In this document: in pieces, positions 1 through 9,748 of the stretch
How the letters are laid out: every line of letters starts with the position of its first letter
How positions within the stretch are numbered: the stretch's first letter is position 1
From: Nemertoderma westbladi
Taxonomy: Eukaryota > Xenacoelomorpha > Nemertodermatida > Nemertodermatidae
Assembly (NCBI GenBank): GCA_032718475.1
Contig: JAUCBJ010005137.1
Location: 87,501-151,500, forward strand
Direction of reading: 5' to 3'
Length of the DNA stretch: 64,000 nucleotides
Program-made: the position numbers and the translations under genes
Notes under the pieces: model-generated
What the model saw: only the letters and a program-made list of their open reading frames with translations
Told to the model about the DNA's origin: nothing
The model's database searches: none

Positions 1-1370
1 TTTGCCTTGTTGGCCAGTTCCCCCCCGGTCGCTAGAATACTCTAAAGGGGATCTATAGTTAAAATAGTGCAAGCTACCAGCTTATTGGCTGATTTGCTGT
101 ACGCAGGTATCTGGGCTCTGTTTAATCGGCCAACCAGCCTAGAAAGGTTGCGTCATAGCCTTGTTTTTGTATCTCCCAATAGAATTTGAGTTAGCCTTGA
201 TTTTGACCTATCACAGAGCTACTGAACTGAAATTTTCCTATCTCACTGCTCTTTCTCTGTGTTGAACGGGAGCTTCGTGGAATAAGGGTAGTTGGTATCC
301 TCGTATAGAGCAGTAGTCACGAGTTTTTCAAAGCCACGAAAGAACGGCTTTGTAGTGTTTTATGTTTTCTGCTTTTTAGCTCAACACTAGTAGGTTTAAT
401 TATAAGGACATATATCCTTTAACTCATGGAATCACTGATCTGTGAATACTGCAACTGTACACGACCTTTAATAACTGATCTGTGAATACTGCATACTGCT
501 ATTTGTTGTCGGTTATTCATTATATTTGTTGATGAATTATTATATTGGAATAACGAGAAATAACCCCGAAAACCCAATATTCTTGATATACCGAAGGTAA
601 GAGAGAAAGGTTACCTATAACGATTGTGACTTATGTTAAAGTGGTTTGAAGTGAATCTAATGTTATTTGATAGACCCTACATGAGTCAGTCTGTGTTCCT
701 TTTATATGTGACTAAAATCAGTGAAGATTGGCAGATTAGTGTGCAGTATTGTGCAGCATTGTGTATAAGTGAGTCTGTTAAAGAAGCATTTCCTAAAGAA
801 TGCGCCATATATGTGAATTATAATTAAGCCATATCGTTGTGAGTAGTTTAAGTCATAACTCTGTTTATATAGATAAAGCGCCACGTCCTAAAGGAACTGT
901 TAATATTCCCGAAGGTGAATAATATTGTCAGAGATTATATAATACTGTCAGTCGAATAATACATTAGGCTTACATAGCAATAAAATTAAACCGTCGAACC
1001 CAATCTCCCGGGAATATCCAGCGGGTGAATGATCGCGCACAGATTGGTTTCGACTAGTGTAGTGAATCAAATACTTGTCATAGGCTAAAAAGCGATTTAA
1101 TATCTAGAAGACATCTTAATTTGGCGGGTTAAACTGCCAAAGGTCTGAAAGCGCGAACAGCGAGCCCGATCAGTGACTCACTAACAGACTACAAATTGCC
1201 AATTAATAGCTAATTCGTTGTAATGTATTGGTGGTGCGATCTAAGTTCGCTTCCCTTCAAGCGTGATAACATTTACAGTAAGGTCTGCTGGCCTATGGGA
1301 ATGACATTTAACATTAACACAGCTACGGGACAGCAATAATATATGCAAGGTTGTATCAAGTTCGAATGTT
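1..1370. other. gene-free AT-rich sequence
   Basis: No exon, RNA gene or transposon end could be supported here. A short direct duplication is visible: the phrase ctgatctgtgaatactgca occurs near 436 and again near 476. The small open frames at 633-827 and its antisense show no recognisable domain or codon pattern and are not called. Confidence 0.6.
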
Positions 1371-1512
1371 GAGGATCTAAGTTTGCATGGGAAGGATCTA
1401 AGTTCGTATGGGAAGGATCTAAGTTCGTATGGGAAGGATCAGGGCCTTCATAAAATAATTTAATATATATAATTAAGTTATTTTATGAAGGCCCTGGAAG
1501 GATCTAAGTTCA
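1371..1512. repeat. 21-bp tandem repeat (ggaaggatctaagttcgtat type)
   Basis: Three to four copies of a 21-bp unit run from about 1371 and resume after 1495, interrupted by a palindromic insertion. Related single copies of ggatctaagttc occur near 1233 and 6334-6370, so the unit is also dispersed. Confidence 0.85.
1441..1495. mobile_element. 55-bp palindromic micro-insertion (MITE-like) with target duplication
   Basis: The ends agggccttcataaaataa (1441-1458) and its exact reverse complement (1478-1495) form a perfect 18-bp inverted repeat around an AT-rich centre. The 9-mer ggaaggatc lies directly on both sides (1432-1440 and 1496-1504). Removing the insert restores the 21-bp tandem unit, so neighbouring units act as the empty site. 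If the end is read as CAGGGCCTTC, the duplication is 7 bp. The ends look hAT-like; there is no coding capacity. Confidence 0.75.
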
Positions 1513-2540
1513 CCCAAGATCCCAGACTGGAATCTCTATTTTTGCACGCCGGAGAGGTGCGCCCTGCGTAAAATATTTTGCGCCAACCGACACTAAATTT
1601 ACGCCAACCAAAAAAATATGTTCCTATGGCATACAACGTGCGCCAACGAAGAAAGTTTAAAAACGAATATTAATTATGAATTATATCGTATTGAATTGAG
1701 TTTATTAAGTAAATAAGATATAGAAGAATACAAAATGTGAGACCTTACAGTAGATATACATTTGACAGCTTCTGAGCTTGACAATAACAGAATGAAAAAT
1801 TACAGTAGATAAGATACATGTGGGGCGAGACACGTATGGCGAGCCATCAGCGAACTGATATAATTATACTATGGCCGTTTTTCAAAAGTCTGTGTGTGTG
1901 TGTGTGACGTGTGTGTGTGTCGGTAGCCATAAATGTCGGAAGCCATAATCTAAATTAATATATTCAGCTAAAGAGCACCAATCTGAGCGAATGATACATC
2001 GGTTAGCAAGGCAGCTAGCTACTTGCAGACCAATCATAGGTGGCCTGCAGCAGGCTGGGTTGGTTAAGTAGTAATCTCAATAAATAGGACCCAGCAGGAG
2101 AGTGGAGAGGATCTACTGTGATTGGTTCTTGACTTACATTGGTAAGAACCAGCAGTGAATCTTAGATTAGCTTTTTTCAGTTCACATATTGTTTATAATC
2201 ATAAACACAAAATGATTCAATTATTCAATTTTGCAATGTACCGGATGGGTGCTAGCGAGGTAGGCCTAGCAGGTCGTCAGTCCGTCATCCTACAAGTTGG
2301 ATCTTGACTCTATCATGTGCGTTCATCTATATGATGCAGACCATCCTGAGCCCGTGGTGAACATGAATTGTAAAGGCTATCTCGAGGCTGATTATTTTAC
2401 ACATTTACTTGATACTTGCATGAATGCGTCTTTGAGGTAAAATTGCATTATTCTGCAGTTGTTTTGTTATCTGAGAAATTAACTGATCAGCAAGCAGGAA
2501 ATTATAACAGCATCATCGTAACCACTCTGCTGACACTTTG
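1513..2540. other. gene-free; dispersed repeat pieces and (GT)n
   Basis: No gene seen. A stretch at about 1822-1890, containing gcgagacacgtatggcgagc and ending in a GT microsatellite, recurs at about 3458-3540. The phrase gagcaccaatctgagc near 1974 recurs near 3336. These are copies of one repeat family with the pieces in different order. Confidence 0.6.
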
Positions 2541-2544
2541 CAGA

Positions 2545-3065
2545 ATAAATTCTACCAGACCATAGCTGCGTGTTGGGAGGACGTCGACCAGTTTGCGGTT
2601 CTTCAGTCTGCCACTAGGAGGCGAAATGTCTGAAAGTGAAAATCGTATCCTATTTTGTTATTAATAATGATTTTTAGCTGATACTTAGGTCCTTTACACA
2701 ATATGTTTATAATGTTTTTTTTGCTGATACCAAGCAGAGTATACTACACCGTAAGGGTGTGTATTTGGGCTTGGGGAGACGATGACCAATCTACAGTTCC
2801 CCAGTCTGCCGCTATTAGGGGATGAAATGTCTGAATGAGGAAACCTACAATTTTGTTGTTTATGAATGCTTTTTTGCTGATACTTGGCACTTGGCAGGCA
2901 GTCTGTCACTAGGGGGCGAAATGTCTGAAATTACAACCTTCCATTTTAATACGATAGAGTTGCTGCAGTGACCTACTGCACTACAGGTTGTTTGCGAGGA
3001 CGCTGCCCACTACTCTGCAGTTATACAGTTTTCCACTAGGGGAAAATATCACACAGTTTAAACCT
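2545..3065. repeat. degenerate tandem repeat of about 160-180 bp, 3-4 copies
   Basis: Each copy carries a recognisable block of the type cagtctgccactaggaggcgaaatg followed by an AT-rich stretch and gctgatactt. Blocks are visible near 2608, 2800, 2902 and, most decayed, near 3027. The open frame on the - strand at 2694-2909 lies inside this repeat and is not treated as a gene. Confidence 0.7.
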
Positions 3066-4560
3066 TTTCCCATTTTATTATTTATCTATTACAACATAAA
3101 GCCTTATGTTTATTATTGTATGTAGCTGCAACTAAAGCGGCATCAGTCTGTTTGTTTGAGAGAATGCTCACTTATGTAAAGTTTTGTTAAGTTAATTAAT
3201 TAATTTATTTATGTTTGATATTGTCCATTGATTGATTGACTGTATAGAAGCTTGTGAACTAGAAGGTTTCTAGTGTTATATATAAATATGCATGTATGAC
3301 TGTGAGTCTGTCCAAGCTATACGCTCCGACACACGAGCACCAATCTGAGCAAATGATCGAAAGCTCTCATCCCGACTCCCGAGCACGTAAACTATCGCTA
3401 TCTCGAGGCTAATTTTACTTGTTTGTTTGCGTGAATGCGTATTTTGTGTGGGGCGAGACACGAATGGCGAGCCATCAGCGAACTGATATACTGTAATTAT
3501 ACTATGGCCGTTTTTCAAAAGTCTCTGTGTGTGTATGTGTGTGTGTGACAACAAGGCATGAACAAGGGCAGCCGTGCCCAATAATATTTCTTGAAGTTGT
3601 ACATTACTAAAATGGCAGCTAAAGCTAAAGTCATTGACCAAGCCAGTGCCTAGGCTAGCACACAAGGACATGGCCTAACCTGTAGTAGTCTAGTAGAGGA
3701 ATAGCGCTCCTTCAATACATCTCAACAGACATCAATTCATTTGCCTGTGCCTACCATAACATAACATATATGCTTGATTTCCAATCACCTCTCACCACAA
3801 TTATTATTAGTAATTAAAAGTTTCAATTCGATTTGTCTTTCCGTTATCTGGTTATTCAGTTATTGCATTATTAATAAATAAATGTTTAAAAATATATCTT
3901 AGGCCAGTATTGGTTGACAGAAGGAGATACGCAATGCGTATCCCATTGCGCCTCATAATAGCCTCTCGTCAACAAGTCAACCCCACCGACTAGCGGCACT
4001 GGCTGTTTCAGCTAACGGGGCTCTGTCGAAAAACGCGTCCCTGATGCAGTAAGGGCCCTCTTTTGAGGAGCAAAATTATTATTGCCGCGGAACTGCTTCT
4101 ACTCTAGGCCAGACCTAGCCAGAAGTAGAATCCTCACCAACCATCAACACGAATAGATGAATCTGACACTTGCCCCAACACACCCCCCCCCCCCCCCCCC
4201 CCCGCCCCAATGACGCAGAGGCAGACCAACAACACTCCTCTTCACCTCTACCGATGTCGGAGAGTAAAAAAATACCACGCATTATAGAATACAGGATAAG
4301 TTTGATCCAAGCAATGCAACGAAACCTGTAAGTTAGAAAATGCATGGTCCCAATATTTGCAAAATAATTACAAAGTCCTAGTCCGAGTGGCCCACACCCG
4401 CTCAGGTGTGCCCACTGCGGATCTTCCGTAGTAAACCAATTTGGTCAGGTCAAATCCAAACATTCACTGGAGATCACCCAATGGGGCGCTATGTGAAATA
4501 CCGTGCAGACACGATGATGAAATATATCTTACGAAATATGGTTAATAATTAAAACGTGTC
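3066..4560. other. gene-free; homopolymer C tract
   Basis: No supportable gene. Contains the second copy of the GT-terminated dispersed repeat (about 3458-3550) and a 21-base C run at 4183-4203. Open frames on the - strand at 3276-3671 and 4115-4345 overlap these repeats and show no domain. Confidence 0.6.
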
Positions 4561-4561
4561 G

Positions 4562-5115
4562 CTAACATTCTCGCTGTGGGGGTTTTAAGGGGTGCTGATT
4601 ACATTTCTGATGTCAGTTTTCACGTTTACATAAATCTAGTCTGTCTGTTTGTCGGTAATTCTGTTAGTCAGTCTGTCAAAACATAAAAAATAATTCAAAT
4701 TAACTAACATTCTCGCTATGGGGGTTTTAAGGGGTGCTGATTTCATTTCTGATGTCAGTTTTCAGGTTTACATTAATCTAGTTTGTCGGATTGTCGGTCT
4801 TTCTGTCAGTCAGTCAGTCTGTCAAAACTTTAAAAAGAATACAAACTAACTAACATTCTCGTTATGGGGGTTTTAATGGGTGCTGATTTCATTTCAGATG
4901 TCAGTTTTCACGTTTAATAAATCTAGTCTGTCTGGCTGTTGGTCTGTCGGTCTTTCTGTCAGTCAGTCTGTCAAAACTTAAGAAAGTATACTAACTAACC
5001 AACATTCCCGCTATGGGGGTGTTAAGGGTTGCTGATTTCATTTCTGATGTCAGTTTACACGTTTACATAAATCCAGTCTGTCTGTCTGTCGGTCTTACTG
5101 TCAGTCTGTACTACT
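4562..5115. repeat. about 146-bp tandem repeat, four copies
   Basis: Copies start with ctaacattctcgct or close variants at 4562, 4704, 4850 and 4999, giving spacings of 142, 146 and 149 bp. Each contains ggggttttaaggggtgctga, a gtctgtctgt-rich segment and gtcaaaact. Copies differ by scattered substitutions and small indels. Confidence 0.9.
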
Positions 5116-5399
5116 GTACTGTGGTTGGCATTACGCCATATATCTAACATTGATAATACAGTCTACAATAAAGCCTATCCTATCTACAGTACAGAATGGA
5201 TTTTTTGCCATGAAGAGCACTAAATGTCTTTAATACTATCCACCAGTATACCTAGACCAAGAGCCTTCCAATAAAACATGTATTGCAGCATGACGTCCAC
5301 TGCATGTCTTAGTGTTGTCCATGGTGACATGCACTGGACGTCATAGGCTCTAAGGGGTTAAGCAACACGGTCCCTACTTCGTCTGTCGACACCCCAGCC

Positions 5400-5710
5400 A
5401 TTTTTCACCAATCATTTTTTAGAGTTTTTAAATTTTTTTGTTATTGGTGAAAGTTCTAGAACATTAGTAGATATGTTCTTTATGATAGCTACCGGTAGTG
5501 TTTTTTGCTAGCTAGTATTTTTAGAAATTATAAAAAATGTGAAAGTCCATGATATTTCAGGTTAAACTGTTGAAGAATATATTAATGACCAAAATAATTT
5601 CCAAAAATTACTAGCTAGTAAAAAATACTAGCTATATACCATAAAAAATCTACTAAGGTTCTAGAACATTCACTAATATAAAAAAGCAATCAAAATCACA
5701 AAGAAATAAA
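5400..5710. repeat. imperfect inverted repeat (foldback)
   Basis: A left arm with gttctagaacattagtaga (about 5450-5470) is mirrored by tctactaaggttctagaaca (about 5650-5670). The flanking AT-rich and tactagctag segments are also mirrored. This is a foldback of about 300 bp, probably a decayed non-autonomous element. No target duplication was identified. Confidence 0.6.
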
Positions 5711-6439
5711 AGTTAAAAAACTCATTCGGGACACTTTTGCTTAAGGAGTCAAAATTGTAGAAAAAATTACCGAAGTTTGCGACGTTTGCGAAATGCGCGA
5801 CGTTTGCGAAATTCGCGAAGAATCCGTCAGTTTCTGTGCCCTAATGGGTTCGTGCCAAAACAATCAAATCTTACACACTTAACACACACGAACTAATTTA
5901 AAGTGGGTATTAGTATGCCTGAATAATTACATAGAAATTAAGTTAATGAACGCTATTTCAACATGAAATCTACGGAATCAATACACAACACACGCACACT
6001 ACTGAATTTAAAAATTTATATAGATTTCAACTTATATTTGCCTACCTTTTAATGTGTGACTAATTTAATTATTCAACCCTATATATTTGTAGCCTTTTTA
6101 ATTTGTGCCTTTAATTGAATCAAACATTAAACTAAAATATATGTCACAATATTGGTCTGTCTGTAGCTGCTCAATGAATCCCTCATAAATTTGTTAATTA
6201 GTCGCTGTTCATTCATTGAACATTTTAACACGTGCTGCTCGAAGACCCCACAACGTGTACAGTGTTGCTTATGTGCGCCGGAGATCTCTCCGAAGAAGCC
6301 GAGCAGCCGACAGATTCCTTCCAGTCTGGCCAATATCTAAGTTCGTTCAGGATCTAAGGTGCTCAGGATCTAAAGCCTGAGCTGGGGAAACGCTGACAGG
6401 CCGACAGGTACTACGATTAAATGGATTAGGCCTACTGTA
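5711..6439. other. gene-free
   Basis: No gene seen. A gcgaaattcgcgaag-type short repeat lies at 5775-5822. The phrase cacgtgctgctcgaa near 6231 is the same motif that is tandemly repeated at 20.25-20.46 kb. Confidence 0.55.
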
Positions 6440-6447
6440 TCTGCCTA

Positions 6448-8254
6448 TGGGTGTTTGAAAAAGGTGGACTGGACACAGGCACATCAAATATAGATAATAA
6501 ATAGTCTGGCAATCAGAAACGTATCAAGCAATGCTGTTTTGTAGTTATATGTACTGTCCACCTTTTTCAAGTTTCACTGTAGGATACAGTATCACAAGGA
6601 CAGGGTTATGGGCGACCGGTAAATAAGATTTGCATTATTCACCCGGGAAATTGGGATTATTAGGCCTACTCTTCATCTTCAATTATCTATCTATAATCGA
6701 CAATCGGCGTGCTGGAAGCAGCTGCATTATGAATACCATGACGGGCTGTCAACAACTTCCTATTACCCATGACTTTCGCGAGATTATCCGCAACTTCAAG
6801 CTCAAGGCCAGCGTCATTTAAGAGGCGTCTCAAGAAAGCCATGGTCTTCAATTAGTCAAATGTTTACCGGTACTGCTGTATTCGTATTGTAATAAATAAT
6901 ATTCTGGAATATTTTGTTTATATAATGAGTAGCTACGCAATATTAAATTGACATCAAACAATTAATTAGTAGTCGTCAAACAAATAAATAGGACCTAAAT
7001 AATAATGTCTACAAATTGTGTGTATGTACTGTATGAAATAGATTAAATGGCCTGCAGATAGCAGCGGAAGCAAATACCTGCCATTTTTGTACGACAATGT
7101 CTCGGCTATTTCTCAACGAAACTAATACTGTAGTTATATTTACATATTTACAGCATGTCCTGGAATTGGAATATAGTGTCGTTATTCAGGTGCATGCCCC
7201 CCCCCCCCCCCCCCACAAATTTTTCTTCAAATCGTAATGTGATTGCATGAAATTTGAAACAGAGTTAGTTTCATCTCCCACCTCCTTAGTGGGTGAGCCA
7301 GAATATTTATTTTTGCTTTCATTCTTCAGCTATTTCCCAACCAAATTCAAATATTTTTACATATTTGGAATCCTTGCACGGTCAGCTTTCCACTAGTACC
7401 AACAAATCACTAAATGTTTCAAGAATAACTGCCGTGTAACTAGTGCAATATCGACGGAGACACTTTTTTTTAAACGCTTGTAGCTAAAGAATGAAAGCAA
7501 AAATAAAAATTCTGGCTCACCCAGTCTGTGGTCGGGAGGTGAAACTATCTCTGTTTCAAATTTCATGCAATCTCATTAAGATTTGTAGAAAAAGATTTAA
7601 GGAGGGGAGGGGGGAGGGTATTTTAATACAGTAATTATAATAATACTAAGCATGATTGTGACAATAAAACTACATAGAGGGCCTATTGTACAACAAATAA
7701 AATACTTTATTTACCTATTCGCGCCTCGATCTGACTTATTTAAATACCATCGCAGCGCTCGGTCGTTTAATATCAGATCTCGGGACAAACGGTAAACAAA
7801 GCATATTATATTTAGCGTACAATACAGTAGTTATTAATTAACGTTATAATGTGTTAGAATATTAACGTTCAAATATTGATGCTAAAAGGCTCAGCTCACA
7901 GAGTTAGTGGCGAGCCCCATATTATCAGATTATTGAACTACTGTACTTATGGACAACATCGATTGGTAACAATAAGTATGGCAGTATGGGATAATAATAA
8001 CAATTATCCATAAAAACATCTGAAAATTTTTTGAAAAACGTTGACAGAGCTGCTATAGCCTAATGTGCAGATAAATCTGATTGGTCAATTTATTGCCTGT
8101 TCATTCTCAACCCTGTCCACCTTTTTCAAATTTGAAAAAGATAGAAAACAAAGCTGAAAAGGGTGGACATGCTGTGTGACGCAACTCGCCCGTGATTGGT
8201 CTGTCCATTGTTGTCCATGTTTTCTGTGTCCAGTCCACCTTTTTCAAACACCCA
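6448..8254. mobile_element. 1.8-kb non-autonomous TIR transposon with 8-bp target duplication
   Basis: The left end TGGGTGTTTGAAAAAGGTGG (from 6448) is the exact reverse complement of the right end finishing at 8254, and the match continues inward for about 30 bp. The 8-mer tctgccta flanks both sides (6440-6447 and 8255-8262). Further copies of the gtccaccttttt motif lie just inside both ends (about 6558, 8115, and inverted near 8161), as subterminal repeats do in hAT or P-type elements. No transposase frame is visible. A second foldback with a poly-C end is nested at about 7160-7620. An 8-bp duplication fits hAT or P superfamilies; I cannot choose between them. Confidence 0.85.
7160..7625. 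mobile_element. nested foldback element with C/G-rich ends
   Basis: The left half (poly-C at 7197-7214, then caaatttttcttcaaatcgt, gaaacagagttagtttcatc, gagccagaatatttattttt) is mirrored by the right half ending at about 7610 (caaaaataaaaattctggc, gaaactatctctgtttcaaat, gatttgtagaaaaag, then a G-rich run). The same family recurs at 33.99-34.4 kb and 35.9-36.66 kb, so it is dispersed and repetitive. Confidence 0.8.
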
Positions 8255-8262
8255 TCTGCCTA

Positions 8263-9680
8263 TTGCGTATATGCTAATATAGTAATACTGTATATGCCCT
8301 TAGGCAGCTAGGGGCTATAGGTACGGCTGATCAGCTGATAACAGGATAGAGTGATTGTTGTTCTGTGCATTTCACATTTCGTACTTCAATACAGCAATAC
8401 TGCAATACCTGAATACACAATACAGCAATAGCTGTATAGGCCTACCCCAGCCCCAGGTGTACCCTGCTACCGCCTACCGGTACTTTATTACAGTATTAAC
8501 TTTACTAAAAGTCTTAAAGTAGCTTGCTACAGCTGTACACAGGCTGTATGAACTTGAACTTGTTTATTTTAGCGGTTTCCAAAGTAAAATAAATACATAT
8601 CAGCATATCACTACAATTAGTTATAGGGCTTGTACAACTACAGTACAGTACGACGATCACAATGCAATTGCTACTGTTAACATAATATAGGCCTACGCCA
8701 TTCAGTTTAAGTGTTAAATATTGAATATTTACCACAATGTCAGAATGTAGGATTCGCAGTTCACAGTTGAAATAAAATGAATATAGAACGTAATTGATAC
8801 AGAACATAATTGAATATAATATACAGTACAAGCGTTATAATACTCCAGTTAAATTTAAATAATAAAATATGGTAATGGTATGACTGTATGATCGATCTTG
8901 TTAAAAACTGACAGGTTAAAAATACACAAAAATTATCTAAAAAATCCACAAGCAAAATTAATATGAATAGCCCAGGTGACACAGCACACAGGGCTGCAGG
9001 GCAGGTAACAAATAAAATAAGAAACGTTCTTGATACTTGATAAAATAAGTACCGTACATAAATACTGCACTGCCATTCAGCCATTAGCAACTTGCAACCA
9101 GACTGCCAGAAACAGATTTAAAGTTACAAATGAAAAAATACTAGAGAGATAGAGACTATTTTTTCCAAAACTACAGTATCTTGATTGTCTGTGGATGTAG
9201 GAATTATATTTAAATAGGCTAAAGTAATAAGAATTAATAATGGATTCGATCTTGTTTAAAATATCGTACAAAAGTTAAAATAAAGACGCTGATATTGACA
9301 CCACATTTTTCACCAAATTAACATATTTACACTAACAAAATATTTAAAACTAAAATAATTACAAGATAAAAAGCATGATCCAAGCTTGACGCCCATATGT
9401 GTGTAGTGTTATCACCGATAGAAATGAAATTTGAACTTGAACGGTACTGTTATTAGGCATATTCTTTCATTGTTGTCTTTACTTTTCGTTTATTGTTTTT
9501 TTTAGTTATAAAATCCTGCTCTTCCAAACTTTAATACAGTTATGTATAACCTGCTCCTATTGCATTAGGCCTAATTTGATTAATTCAACAATTTATAATG
9601 AACAATTTAGGTCTGACAATAATACTGAACTGACATCGATCAGTCGATATTATTCAGTTATTCGTCCGGACACGAGTTGT
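8263..9680. other. gene-free AT-rich sequence upstream of MLH1
   Basis: No exon or repeat with clear boundaries. The - strand open frames at 8514-9271 overlap one another in different frames, are hydrophobic because of AT composition and resemble no family. The last tens of bases are the probable MLH1 promoter. Confidence 0.55.
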
Positions 9681-9692
9681 TGCGCATGCGCA
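9681..9692. promoter_or_regulatory. NRF-1-type palindromic site at the MLH1 5' end
   Basis: TGCGCATGCGCA is a perfect match to the NRF-1/ewg consensus YGCGCAYGCGCR. It lies 57 bp before the preferred MLH1 start codon at 9749. It overlaps an in-frame upstream ATG (9686), which argues that this ATG is a by-product of the binding motif and not the start. Confidence 0.6.
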
Positions 9693-9748
9693 GAAACTTA
9701 CCAGCAATATTTCAGTATTTATCAGTGTATAGATTTCATGATCAGATG

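Noticed and set aside
3276-4345. - strand open frames at 3276-3671 and 4115-4345
   Set aside because: They overlap dispersed repeats, a GT microsatellite and a poly-C tract that reads as polyglycine.
8514-9271. Overlapping hydrophobic - strand open frames upstream of MLH1
   Set aside because: Hydrophobicity follows from AT-rich composition; frames overlap one another and match no family.
9686-9748. Upstream in-frame ATGs of MLH1 (9686, 9746)
   Set aside because: 9686 lies inside the NRF-1 palindrome and adds residues without family similarity; 9746 is adjacent to the preferred 9749 and cannot be separated from it with certainty.
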